Shown in pieces: positions 6,834 through 15,054 of a stretch of DNA of 17,654 nucleotides; position 1 is the first letter of the stretch, and each line of letters begins with the position of its first letter. The notes beneath the pieces were generated by a model. The model searched no databases, had not been told where the DNA came from, and was given only the letters and a program-made list of their open reading frames with translations. Where the stretch lies: positions 1-17,654 of the forward strand of contig JBNKDD010000104.1 of assembly GCA_050288085.1 (NCBI GenBank), read 5' to 3'. The translations under genes and the position numbers were made by a program. The DNA comes from JBNKDD01 sp050288085 (GTDB lineage: Bacteria; Chloroflexota; Anaerolineae; Aggregatilineales; UBA3940).

Positions 6834-7960
6834 TTCTGAAGGACCTTTAGAAGATAGCGGTCATCCCATCCGGCTTGTAACCGTTTGGCTTTGAGGCCGA
6901 CCTTGGCGGTGGTTTCTTGCTTCAATAAGAGCAAGGCCATTTGGCGTAAGATTGAAAAGTTCTCAGCCCCATCGCCTTTACGGACGCGACAATGGTCTTC
7001 TTGGAAAGCGACATCAAGTACCCAGTGTAAGCAGTTTTCAATCTGCCAGTGACGACGCACCGCATCGAGATGCTGAGCGGCTGTCCCCTCGAAACTGGAC
7101 AGGTAAAAGGACGTCTCTGTGGAAATCACGTCTCCAATTCGTCGTTCCCGGTTGATACGAACGACGGTTTGGAGGTTAGCCCAAGCTGACTGATTACGGA
7201 GATACTGTAAATAGGCCGAGTCTTGCAGCACCCAACACCGACGGATTTCGAGCCGCCCATGATCTTTGTTGATGGTTTGATGGTAGTCATGGGGCACATC
7301 CACAAAAGCTGCTTCATCACATCCGGTAAATAACTCCTGCAAATCTTCGAATAATCGCCCCTGATTTTTCTTGACTTGCAGGATGTAATCGGCTTCCTTG
7401 TCCACGATCTTTTCCGCAATCTCGGTTTGACAGCCGATGGCATCAATCGTGACAATACATCCCTTGAGGACCAGCAGTTCCAGTAATTCCGGTATCGCTG
7501 TGATTTCATTTGAATGGCTATTTGTCTTGACCTGCCCCAGTATCACGCCCGCTTGACTGGCCCAGGCACTCACCAGGTCAATCGCACTTCTGCCTGCGGT
7601 TTGGTCTTTTGACCCCCGGAGCACCTTCCCATCGATGGCGATCACTTCTCCTGTTATCCGCTCAGTGATGCTGGCTACCCAGCTCATGAACCCGGCTCGG
7701 AACGCTTCCGGTTTGATCCGCGCAAATACATCCTCGAATGTGTCATGGGAGGGGATGCCATGGGGCAACTCCAGAAATGTTTTGAACCATTCCTCTTTGG
7801 CCCGCCCATATCTTTCTACTTCCACCCAGTTATCCGCCCCACAGATCACCGCACAGATCGCTATCGTTATCATATCCAGCAGCTTGTGTCTCGTCCCTTG
7901 TGCTCGGCGTGGATCACTCACTTCCCCAAAGTGGTCTGTTAATGCGGACATGGCTCTCAT
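6830..7960 (-). CDS. ISAs1-family DDE transposase
   Basis: A 376-residue transposase, full length for the ISAs1 family. The N-terminal DDE_Tnp_1-associated region has the characteristic start (LTDHFGEVSDPRR, then HKLLDMITIAICAVICGADNW). The catalytic core shows the first Asp in IAIDGKVLRGS (D110), the second in VTIDAIGCQ (D173) and the Glu in HWQIENCLHWVLDVAF (E308), followed by the RNF/NFSILRQMALLLLK-like segment. All three catalytic residues are present and there is no frameshift, so it is predicted active. The ATG at 7960 has a strong AGGAGG seven bases upstream. It runs in the same direction as the histidine kinase gene, so weak read-through past that gene's terminator could also transcribe it. 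Confidence 0.96.
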   Translation of the reverse strand: MRAMSALTDHFGEVSDPRRAQGTRHKLLDMITIAICAVICGADNWVEVERYGRAKEEWFKTFLELPHGIPSHDTFEDVFARIKPEAFRAGFMSWVASITERITGEVIAIDGKVLRGSKDQTAGRSAIDLVSAWASQAGVILGQVKTNSHSNEITAIPELLELLVLKGCIVTIDAIGCQTEIAEKIVDKEADYILQVKKNQGRLFEDLQELFTGCDEAAFVDVPHDYHQTINKDHGRLEIRRCWVLQDSAYLQYLRNQSAWANLQTVVRINRERRIGDVISTETSFYLSSFEGTAAQHLDAVRRHWQIENCLHWVLDVAFQEDHCRVRKGDGAENFSILRQMALLLLKQETTAKVGLKAKRLQAGWDDRYLLKVLQN

Positions 7961-7994
7961 TGGGCATCCTCCTGTTTTCCTTTAGGATACCCTT

Positions 7995-8013
7995 TTAGAA
8001 CGCGATTGCCCTG
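7995..8013 (-). repeat. Right terminal inverted repeat of the insertion sequence
   Basis: This 19 bp end is the exact reverse complement of 6815-6833 and lies 34 bases upstream of the transposase start. Confidence 0.95.
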
Positions 8014-8022
8014 AAATCGGCG
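8014..8022. repeat. Target-site duplication, right copy
   Basis: AAATCGGCG abuts the right inverted repeat and matches 6806-6814. Its last six bases are part of the stem of the histidine kinase gene's terminator. Confidence 0.9.
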
Positions 8023-8037
8023 GCTTTATGCCGCCGA
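8014..8037 (-). terminator. Intrinsic terminator of the histidine kinase gene, T-tract cut by the insertion sequence
   Basis: On the minus strand, TCGGCGGC (8037-8030) pairs with GCCGCCGA (8024-8017) around a 5-base loop, 34 bases after the histidine kinase stop. The stem is a perfect 8 bp. Only TTT follows before the insertion sequence begins. The pre-insertion sequence, rebuilt by removing the element and one duplication copy, has TTTTTT, so the element split the T-tract. Confidence 0.75.
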
Positions 8038-8071
8038 CCATAAGCTATGATAGGGGTGGGCAGATAACTGT

Positions 8072-10678
8072 TCAGCCAACTTCTTCCAGTTTTTCTAAAA
8101 CAGGCGCTGTTGAAATTGGCAGCTCAAACCAGAACAAACTGCCCTCTCCGGGCATACTTTCCACCCCAACCTGCCCGTTGAGCTTGGCGATAATGCGCTG
8201 CACGATGGATAGCCCCAGGCCATGCCCTTCAATGCTATCTGCCTCGCGCAGGCGCGTAAACTCCTTAAACAACGTGAGCTGTTTTTCTGGGGGAATACCA
8301 GAACCGTTATCACGTACCCAGAAGCGTACCGTATCGTTGGATTGTATTTGTGACCCCAGTTCTATCCGGGGTGGCTCCCCACCATATTTGATGGCATTAC
8401 TGATATAGTTTGTCCATACCTCTACCACCCAGGGGCCGAACCCAACCGCCACCGGCCAGTTATCGGCAATAACTAACTCGACATTGGCTTCGCGCATCAT
8501 GATATCCAAACGCTCTTTGGTATCATTGATGATCGACTCCATATCCAATGGCTCCAAGACCACTTTCCTGCTTCCTCGCACACCCGCCAGCAGCAGCAGA
8601 TTCTCAATGATGTTATTCATCTGGAAGCCGCCGCGCGTGATAATATCCAGATACTTATCAATGTCTTCCTGTGAAAGCTGGTGATAGGTTTCCCGCAGGA
8701 ACCCTGAAACTGTTGCTACCGCGTTTAAGGGTGTTTTGAGGTTATGGGCCACCGTATGGGAGTAGGCATCCAACTCTTCAACCAGCCGGACACGTTCTTC
8801 GTAAACGTGGGCATTATCGAGTGCAACGGCGATTCGTGTTACCAGCAGGTTGAGAGTCTCAATCATCCCAGACGTAAAATGATCAGAGCTGTCTGCTTCC
8901 AGGCTCAATACCCCGACCATTCGCCGGGGAGAGATCAGGGGAATAACCAGCATAGACTGGATGTGAGGGGCGATAGGTTCATAATCCGGGCTGGCATACG
9001 CATCTCTTATCACCTCAGGATAGCCTTGACGTACAACCCGCTCAACAACGCCGGTATCCAACGGGATGAGTGTATCCAGCCGTTCCGGCGGATATTCTCC
9101 CATGACCCGCACCAGTCGCAATTGCTCATTCTCGATGAGACCTAGATAACCGGCAGTTGCCCGGCTGACATGGGTAACTGCCTCTGCTGCGACATTCAAT
9201 ACCCGGTCCAGGTCGAGTTCGCGAGTCAGATCGGTATCTACCTGGAGGAGCAGAGCCAAACGGTCATGGGCATCCTGGAGCGCTTCTGTGGCCCGCCGCT
9301 GCTTGGTGATGTCTTCCTTAATGGCAACGTAGTGGGTGATGTTACCCTGCGCATCCCTGACAGGAGAGATCGTCGCCGATTCCCAATAGAGTTCCCCGCC
9401 CTTTTTCCGGTTACAGAACTCGCCGCGCCATTTTTTCCCCGCCGTGATAGTATCCCACAACTGCTTGTATTCCTGCCGTGGAGTCAGACCTGATTGAAGT
9501 ATGCTTGGATTCCGGCCTCTTACCTCTTCAGGGGTATAACCGGTCAGGTGCGTAAATGCCGGGTTGACATATTCAATGCTGCCTGCGGTATCCGTGATGA
9601 CGATGCAATTCATACTCTGCTCGACGGCCAATGATAGTTTCCGCAGTTCGTCCTCAGCCTGAACCTGAATGGTTAGTTCGCGGATAACGGCCAGCCGCCC
9701 TTTTATCCGGCTCCGGCGATCTCTCAGCGGGGAGAGCCTGAGATCGAAGTAGCGTGGTACAGCATCTCCCATAACAATCGTGGCATGAGCCTGTCCTTCC
9801 GTTTGAAGCTGCTCTACCAGATCAGGCCAGTGCGAAAACACAACCGCCGCCGGTTGCCCAATAACCGTCGACGAACTCTTACTAAAGAGTGCCTCAGCCG
9901 CCGGGTTGATGTCCACCAGTCGGCGCATATCATCAAGTAACAGAACGGCATCGGTCATGCTTTCAATGATGGCATCACGGGCTATTGGGCCAATATCGAA
10001 CAACCCAAGACGGAATAATCCCCAGGCTGCCACTATACCGGCTCCTGTAAAGAAGATGGGGGTGAGATCCAGATTAGCCGGTGTCATACCGAGTAGATAG
10101 AGCATATTCCCGATCCAGGGGAAGAACGAGCCAATCAGCATTGCCCCGATTTGCTGGCGGTACAAAAATGGCGAACGCATCTGCTTGTAAATCAACAGCA
10201 GCAGGCTGATCACCATCATGATGTATGAGTAACCGACATTGACCCAATACCACATCCCCCGCTCAAAGACCATTTGAGGAATTCCCTGGCTGACATCAAG
10301 CCTCACGTTAACCCAGAGCAATTCATGCATTTCATTTGTCCAGGCCAGGGTCTGTGTGATCAGGGGGATGAGAAACAGGAGAAGTAGATTTTTGAAGGTG
10401 AGCCAGCGCTGTTGGCCTGTATAGGACAACACCAGGATAAACCACAGCACCGTAACCGTAGCAATGCTGAGGTATTCCATCTTGGCCCAAAATATCTTGG
10501 TAGCCAAATCAGGACTGAGCAGTTCCAGGGAATAAGTTAACGACCACCATCCCAGAAACAGCATGAATATGGCGAATACCTTTGCACCGGCAGCCAGACG
10601 ACGCCGCCACCCCCAGCCTGCCAGCAAAATCGATATACCCGCTGCCAGGAAAGTGGGGATTGCATATTGCCAATACAT
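8072..10678 (-). CDS. Membrane sensor histidine kinase (7TM-PAS-PAS-GAF-HisKA-HATPase)
   Basis: An 868-residue sensor kinase. Residues about 1-225 hold seven hydrophobic segments of the HisKA_7TM type. PAS 1 follows (about 236-340), then PAS 2 with a PAC motif (about 348-464, TGYTPEEVRGRNPSILQSG and VAIKEDIT), and a GAF domain (about 472-627). The kinase core contains the H-box SHTVAHNLKTPLN (phospho-accepting H645), the N-box NYISNAIKYGG (N761), G1 DNGSGIP (790-796) and G2 GHGLGLSIV (818-826), so it should be active. There is no receiver domain and no response regulator gene in the window, so the partner is unknown. I chose ATG 10678 because the protein then begins MYWQYAIP like related 7TM kinases; TTG 10696 would add six residues. 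It lies downstream of the Ser/Thr kinase gene after a 135 bp gap and may have its own promoter. Confidence 0.93.
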   Translation of the reverse strand: MYWQYAIPTFLAAGISILLAGWGWRRRLAAGAKVFAIFMLFLGWWSLTYSLELLSPDLATKIFWAKMEYLSIATVTVLWFILVLSYTGQQRWLTFKNLLLLFLIPLITQTLAWTNEMHELLWVNVRLDVSQGIPQMVFERGMWYWVNVGYSYIMMVISLLLLIYKQMRSPFLYRQQIGAMLIGSFFPWIGNMLYLLGMTPANLDLTPIFFTGAGIVAAWGLFRLGLFDIGPIARDAIIESMTDAVLLLDDMRRLVDINPAAEALFSKSSSTVIGQPAAVVFSHWPDLVEQLQTEGQAHATIVMGDAVPRYFDLRLSPLRDRRSRIKGRLAVIRELTIQVQAEDELRKLSLAVEQSMNCIVITDTAGSIEYVNPAFTHLTGYTPEEVRGRNPSILQSGLTPRQEYKQLWDTITAGKKWRGEFCNRKKGGELYWESATISPVRDAQGNITHYVAIKEDITKQRRATEALQDAHDRLALLLQVDTDLTRELDLDRVLNVAAEAVTHVSRATAGYLGLIENEQLRLVRVMGEYPPERLDTLIPLDTGVVERVVRQGYPEVIRDAYASPDYEPIAPHIQSMLVIPLISPRRMVGVLSLEADSSDHFTSGMIETLNLLVTRIAVALDNAHVYEERVRLVEELDAYSHTVAHNLKTPLNAVATVSGFLRETYHQLSQEDIDKYLDIITRGGFQMNNIIENLLLLAGVRGSRKVVLEPLDMESIINDTKERLDIMMREANVELVIADNWPVAVGFGPWVVEVWTNYISNAIKYGGEPPRIELGSQIQSNDTVRFWVRDNGSGIPPEKQLTLFKEFTRLREADSIEGHGLGLSIVQRIIAKLNGQVGVESMPGEGSLFWFELPISTAPVLEKLEEVG

Positions 10679-10738
10679 AGCGGTTAATACTCTCAACTCA
10701 TAGACAAATTAGCAATTTCCTATTTATAAGCTGCGTAG

Positions 10739-10757
10739 TCTCTCCTGACTGGAGAGA
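10739..10757 (-). other. Short hairpin between the Ser/Thr kinase and histidine kinase genes
   Basis: A 7 bp perfect stem (TCTCTCC at 10739-10745, GGAGAGA at 10751-10757) with a 5-base loop. In the direction of transcription no T run follows it, so it is not a clear terminator. A minus-strand TATAAT lies upstream of it (10793-10788), without a convincing -35, so this gap could contain a promoter plus a leader hairpin for the histidine kinase gene. Confidence 0.35.
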
Positions 10758-10813
10758 GAAAATACGGCGTAAATAGGGTTATAAAGTATTATAGTTGGCT
10801 ACCATTACAGGCG

Positions 10814-11962
10814 CTACCTTACCACCAGCAGAGCAATAACAATAAACGCAATACCAACCAATGATAGGATAACCGCTCCGCCAACTATTAACCAGACAAC
10901 GGGAAGTGAACTACGCTTCTCGCCAGTTTTCATAGGCGACGGCGGTGGCGGTGCTACAACCTCATCAGGTATCTCACTGGGTGGAACAGGTGGTGATTCG
11001 ACTGCCGGTAAGGTTGTATCTCCAAGTATAACCCAATCATCATCTTCCTGGGGAGATTCCGTATCTTCGCCTTCGACCTGCACTTCGGCTAATGCCGAGT
11101 CAATTCGTGCATGGAGTTCTTCCGGGATGCGGGCACTTTTCTCAAGGCGCTGTAAGCCGCGTCCGGCGATGGCCTGGGCAAAGGCTTCCGCAAAATCGCC
11201 ACAGGTGGGAAAACGCTCATGCGGGCGTTTAGAGAGGGCTTTTAAAATCACTTTCTCGGTTAACTCAGACAGCTCTGACCGGAACTGTCGGGGTGATGGG
11301 ACCGGGTCGTTGATATGCTGGCGGATCATTTCTTGCGGTCCAACTGAAGTGAAAGGAGGACTTCCTGCAACCATCTCATACAGCACCACGCCCAGCGAAT
11401 ATTGATCCGCTGCCGCCGTTAACTTATCGGTGTTGACCCCCTGCTCAGGGCTCATGTACATTGGCGTACCGGCAACTTCGCTGCCCGGAGCACGCAGCAG
11501 CAGCGCAATCCCAAAGTCGGCCAGATAGGTGTTCTCGTGTTCGTCGAGAAGCACGTTCGCGGGTTTGACATCACGGTGCAGCACGCCGTGCTGGTGAGCG
11601 TAATCGAGTGCCGACGCCATCTGAGTCAGCAGACGGCTGGCATCGCCCAGCGGTAGGGGGCCTTGTTCGATCAGATCCTCCAGCGTACCCGATTTAAGGT
11701 AGCGCATCACCAGATAGGTGACCCCTCGCTCCTGACCATAGGCATATACTGGCAGAATGTGCAGGTGTTCCAGCATCGCAATGGCGCGGGCTTCCTGGTC
11801 AAAGCGCTCCTGAAAAGCCGGGTCCATGGTGTAGAGCTGATGCATGGTTTTGATCGCCACCAACCGGTCGAAGCTGGGATCATAGGCCTTGTACACGGCA
11901 GCCATCGAGCCGGTGCCGATCTCGTCCACAATTTGATATTGACCAAGTTTTTGACCGATCAT
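10814..11962 (-). CDS. Tail-anchored Ser/Thr protein kinase (Pkn family)
   Basis: A Hanks-type kinase of 382 residues. The kinase domain (about 8-265) shows the glycine loop GTGSMAAVY (16-24), Lys in VAIKTM (K38), the alpha-C Glu (E57), the catalytic loop HRDVKPAN (129-136), DFG (149-151) and the activation-segment end GTPMYMSPEQ (165-174). All catalytic residues are present. A linker that is acidic (EGEDTESPQEDDD, 297-309) and then proline-rich (about 322-343) leads to one hydrophobic segment (about 354-380). The protein ends right after it, so this kinase has no external sensor domain, unlike PASTA-type PknB. It is encoded 34 bases downstream of a second kinase with a WD40 domain, and probably co-transcribed with it. 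Substrates cannot be inferred. Confidence 0.95.
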   Translation of the reverse strand: MIGQKLGQYQIVDEIGTGSMAAVYKAYDPSFDRLVAIKTMHQLYTMDPAFQERFDQEARAIAMLEHLHILPVYAYGQERGVTYLVMRYLKSGTLEDLIEQGPLPLGDASRLLTQMASALDYAHQHGVLHRDVKPANVLLDEHENTYLADFGIALLLRAPGSEVAGTPMYMSPEQGVNTDKLTAAADQYSLGVVLYEMVAGSPPFTSVGPQEMIRQHINDPVPSPRQFRSELSELTEKVILKALSKRPHERFPTCGDFAEAFAQAIAGRGLQRLEKSARIPEELHARIDSALAEVQVEGEDTESPQEDDDWVILGDTTLPAVESPPVPPSEIPDEVVAPPPPSPMKTGEKRSSLPVVWLIVGGAVILSLVGIAFIVIALLVVR

Positions 11963-11996
11963 GTGCCCCCCTGAAAGGCATTCAAGTTTAAGTCTA

Positions 11997-13916
11997 TTAG
12001 CGCTCGACTTCCCACAGGATTAATCCACTCGCCGAGCCAGAAGCAAGTAACTCACCATTTGGCGAGAATCGGACGACATGTACCGCACCCGCTTCGGTTT
12101 CAAGGATACGGAATGCATCCAGTTGTTCAAGTTCCCAGACAATGACCGCGCCGTCTTCAGCACCGGAGGCGAGCAATTTACCATCTGGCGACCAGGCCAG
12201 GCTCAATATTTCCCCCTGGTGGCCGCGTAAGCTGTGCAGGCGGTCGCCGGTTTGCGGGTCCCATACAAAGATACTATCGTAGAGAGCTGTCGCCAACCAT
12301 TCGCCATCCGGCGACCAGGAGACAATATCACCGGCCAGCACGGCCAGACTGTCTCCGGTCTGTGCATCCCATACAATCACCGATCCGTCCGCCCCACCGG
12401 AAGCCAGCCGGGTCCCATCCGGTGACCAGGCCACATCCCGAACCGGGTGCAAATGCTGGGTAAGAACCTTTGTCTCAAGCTCCGGTAAATTACGGATGAT
12501 AATTTGCCCTGTTTCGCGTCCGATGGCAATCGTTTCGCTGTCCGGTGACCAGGTGACACTGTTGGGGCCGCCCCGCTGCCAGATCATCCAGTATAACTGC
12601 TCCCCCGAATCAATATCCCAGATTAACACCTGGGCATCCGGTGAAGTCGAGGCAATCATCATGCCATCCGGTGACCATTCTAGATTTGTGACACCTTGTT
12701 TGTGTCCTACCAAAGTCTGGAGAACTTCACCGGATTCGATATTTTGAATGGCAATATGATTGTCGGACAGGCTAAATGCCAGTTTGGTGCTGTCCGGTGA
12801 CCAGGCCAGACTGCTAACCGGCTCGTCCAACAGGCGAGAATACTCAACCAGTTTGACTGGCCGGGGCAAGCTAAATGGAGTCGGAGTATCGGTGGGGAGC
12901 AGAACAGCCGTTGATATGCTTGCCTGGCGTTCTGCCCTCAAACCAATCAACAGAACCGCCGTTAATACCACGATCAAACCGGCTACCCCCAACCACAATC
13001 TCTTCAGTCGCCGGTCAAGCCGGGACGGAGCGCTTTCACTACCGGCCACCTGTGGAACAGCCTGAGTCTCGGCGGGTAGAGTATAGGGTCTTTGTGTTCC
13101 GTGATCGGTGGCTCCGACGAGATCGGCTGCCATTTCCCCGGCAGTGGCGTAGCGATGGGTGGGGTCTTTTGCCAATGCCCGCCTGACGACCGCATCGCAT
13201 GCTTCCGGTAGTTCGGGGCGTAAATCGCGTATAGCTGGGATCGGGGACAATAGGTGCTGGATCAAGACCTTTGGCGATGTCTCTTCATGATAGGGCGGTT
13301 GACCGGCCAGCATCTCAAACAGTACCACGCCCAGGGCATACAGATCACTGCGATGATCCACCTCGATGCCGGGCTGGATTTGCTCTGGACTCATATAGGC
13401 CGGCGTGCCCATGATCGCCCCGCTGCCGGTCAGATTGATGCTTGATGCAGCAATATGGGCGATACCAAAATCACTCAGGAAGCTGTCGCCATACTGATCG
13501 AACAGGATATTGCTGGGTTTGATATCACGATGAATGATCCCCCTGGTGTGTGCCGCATCAAGCACCAGGGCAATCCGGCTGATGATCACCCCGGCTTCTT
13601 TCAAAGAAAGATAAGACCGGGTAAGCCGCTGGGCTAATGTCCCCCCTGACATGAAGCGCATCACCAGGTAAAGCTGATCATCCTCCTCCCCGAAATCATA
13701 TACTGGGACGATATGAGGATGGTCAAGTGAGGCGATGATCTGTGCTTCGCGCTTGAAGCGTGTACGAAAGGCCGGATCGTGTAGAAAAGCGTGGGGCAGC
13801 GTCTTGATCGCGACTTCACGTTCAAAGCGGGGATCATGGGCCAGGTAAACGGTCGCCATGCCCCCACGTGCATATTCTCTAATGATCTGGTATCGGCCTA
13901 TGTTTTCCAGGGTCAT
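11997..13916 (-). CDS. Ser/Thr protein kinase with transmembrane segment and C-terminal WD40 propeller
   Basis: A 639-residue Hanks-type kinase. The N-terminal kinase domain (about 8-266) has the nucleotide loop RGGMATVY (17-24), K38, alpha-C E57, HRDIKPSN (129-136), DFG (149-151) and GTPAYMSPEQ (170-179), so it is predicted active. A linker is followed by one hydrophobic segment (about 307-326). After it come seven WD40 repeats (about 362-639), recognisable by repeated AWSPDG/SWSPDG strands and VIVWD/LIWD/FVWD ends. Seven is the number needed for one closed propeller. With the kinase in the cytoplasm, the single membrane crossing places the propeller outside, where it could act as a sensor or binding platform. 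It starts 18 bases after the stop of the racemase-like gene, with AGGA 9 bases before the ATG, so co-transcription with the metabolic pair upstream is likely. Confidence 0.95.
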   Translation of the reverse strand: MTLENIGRYQIIREYARGGMATVYLAHDPRFEREVAIKTLPHAFLHDPAFRTRFKREAQIIASLDHPHIVPVYDFGEEDDQLYLVMRFMSGGTLAQRLTRSYLSLKEAGVIISRIALVLDAAHTRGIIHRDIKPSNILFDQYGDSFLSDFGIAHIAASSINLTGSGAIMGTPAYMSPEQIQPGIEVDHRSDLYALGVVLFEMLAGQPPYHEETSPKVLIQHLLSPIPAIRDLRPELPEACDAVVRRALAKDPTHRYATAGEMAADLVGATDHGTQRPYTLPAETQAVPQVAGSESAPSRLDRRLKRLWLGVAGLIVVLTAVLLIGLRAERQASISTAVLLPTDTPTPFSLPRPVKLVEYSRLLDEPVSSLAWSPDSTKLAFSLSDNHIAIQNIESGEVLQTLVGHKQGVTNLEWSPDGMMIASTSPDAQVLIWDIDSGEQLYWMIWQRGGPNSVTWSPDSETIAIGRETGQIIIRNLPELETKVLTQHLHPVRDVAWSPDGTRLASGGADGSVIVWDAQTGDSLAVLAGDIVSWSPDGEWLATALYDSIFVWDPQTGDRLHSLRGHQGEILSLAWSPDGKLLASGAEDGAVIVWELEQLDAFRILETEAGAVHVVRFSPNGELLASGSASGLILWEVER

Positions 13917-13934
13917 GCCTGTTTATCCTACAGG

Positions 13935-15047
13935 TCAGTCGGCAGTGTATTCAGCTTTCCGTGCGGTCACTGCCTCTAACCGATCTATTACCACTTCCAC
14001 ACCAATCCCCGGCCCGGTAGGGACGGTCATCGTTCCATCAGGGTTAAGCGTGAACTCGTGGTCAATGATATCCTCATCCCAGTACCGATCGGTAGCGGAG
14101 ATATCGCCCGGTAGTGTGAAGTTCGGTAGCGAGGCGACCGCCAGGTTAGATGCCCTGCCAATTCCGGTCTCTAACATTCCCCCACACCAAACCGGTATAT
14201 TCTTCACCTGGCATAGATCGTGAATCCGCCGGGAATTCGTGATCCCGCCTACCCGCGATGGCTTAATATTGATAATCTGGCAGCTTTCCATCGCTAAGGC
14301 TTCGCGGGCCCGCCCGACCGTGTGGATACTCTCGTCCAGGCATATCGGTGTCTTGACCTGCTTTTGCAGCTCCGCATGATCGATGATGTCATCATGAGCC
14401 AGCGGCTGCTCGATCATCAGCAGGTTGAAGTCATCCAGTGCTTTGAGCATCTTGACATCTTCCAGGGTATAAGCCGAATTAGCATCCACCATCAAGGCGA
14501 TACCGGGATATTCTTCCCGAATGGCTCTCACGATATCGGCATCCCACCCTGGCTTGATCTTGATCTTGATCCGGCGGTAGCCTTCTTCGCGGAAAGCTGC
14601 AATCCGCTCCAACAGGGCATCGACTGTCTCTTGAATGCCGATGCTAACTCCTACCTTGACACGGGCACGGGTCCCACCCAGTAAATCCGAGATGGAAACA
14701 TCGGCCATTTTAGCTTCCAGATCCCAGACGGCTGCCTCGATACCGGCTTTTGCCATCGGGTGGCCGCGTACCCGGTCAAATATCGCCGGTAAGCTGGTTG
14801 CATGATCAAATGAATTTTCCAGCAGGGTTGGAATCAGAAAATCGCTCTGGATATACCAGACCGTCTCATGAGTCTCCGGTCCGTAGTACGGCCATCGATC
14901 AACCGGTGCTTCGCCCCAGCCTACTACCCCATCAGCATGCACGGCGATGATCACCTTGTCGAGAACATCGTGCATCCCAAAGCTGGTTTCAAAGGGGTGC
15001 TTTAACGGCATCTGGATGTGGAACTGCTCGACCCGTTCAATCTTCAT
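13935..15047 (-). CDS. Enolase-superfamily enzyme: N-succinylamino acid racemase / o-succinylbenzoate synthase type
   Basis: A 370-residue enzyme of the MenC/NSAR subgroup of the enolase superfamily. The catalytic set is complete: KIK in RRIKIKIKPG (K161 and K163), metal ligands in VDAN (D188), IEQP (E213) and LDES (D238), and the opposite-face Lys in INIKPSRVGG (K262). The C-terminal GGMLETGIGRA loop is also typical of this subgroup. Members either dehydrate SHCHC to o-succinylbenzoate in menaquinone synthesis, racemise N-succinyl or N-acyl amino acids, or do both. No other men genes are nearby. The GNAT gene ends only 7 bases upstream, which favours the amino acid racemase role. The start is the ATG at 15047, where homology begins, preceded by AGGAG; upstream in-frame codons overlap the GNAT gene and are not homologous. 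Confidence 0.93.
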   Translation of the reverse strand: MKIERVEQFHIQMPLKHPFETSFGMHDVLDKVIIAVHADGVVGWGEAPVDRWPYYGPETHETVWYIQSDFLIPTLLENSFDHATSLPAIFDRVRGHPMAKAGIEAAVWDLEAKMADVSISDLLGGTRARVKVGVSIGIQETVDALLERIAAFREEGYRRIKIKIKPGWDADIVRAIREEYPGIALMVDANSAYTLEDVKMLKALDDFNLLMIEQPLAHDDIIDHAELQKQVKTPICLDESIHTVGRAREALAMESCQIINIKPSRVGGITNSRRIHDLCQVKNIPVWCGGMLETGIGRASNLAVASLPNFTLPGDISATDRYWDEDIIDHEFTLNPDGTMTVPTGPGIGVEVVIDRLEAVTARKAEYTAD

Positions 15048-15054
15048 TTGAATC

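Larger units (their letters stand above)
6815..8013 (-). mobile_element. Complete ISAs1-family insertion sequence (1199 bp)
   Basis: The element is bounded by perfect 19 bp terminal inverted repeats (6815-6833 and 7995-8013, outer end CAGGGCAATC) and flanked by a perfect 9 bp duplication. It contains one full-length transposase gene on the minus strand whose stop codon lies inside the left repeat. Size, end structure, duplication length and transposase type all fit the ISAs1 family. Identical ends and duplication with an open transposase frame suggest a recent and possibly still functional insertion. It separates the double-GAF gene from the histidine kinase gene. Confidence 0.95.

Noticed and set aside
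7126..7509. Second minus-strand frame in the transposase gene, as if for programmed frameshifting
   Set aside because: ISAs1-family elements use a single transposase frame, and that frame is intact with all catalytic residues; the second frame is a shadow.
10739..10757. Hairpin considered as terminator of the tail-anchored kinase gene
   Set aside because: In the direction of that gene the stem is preceded, not followed, by T residues, and it has only 7 bp.
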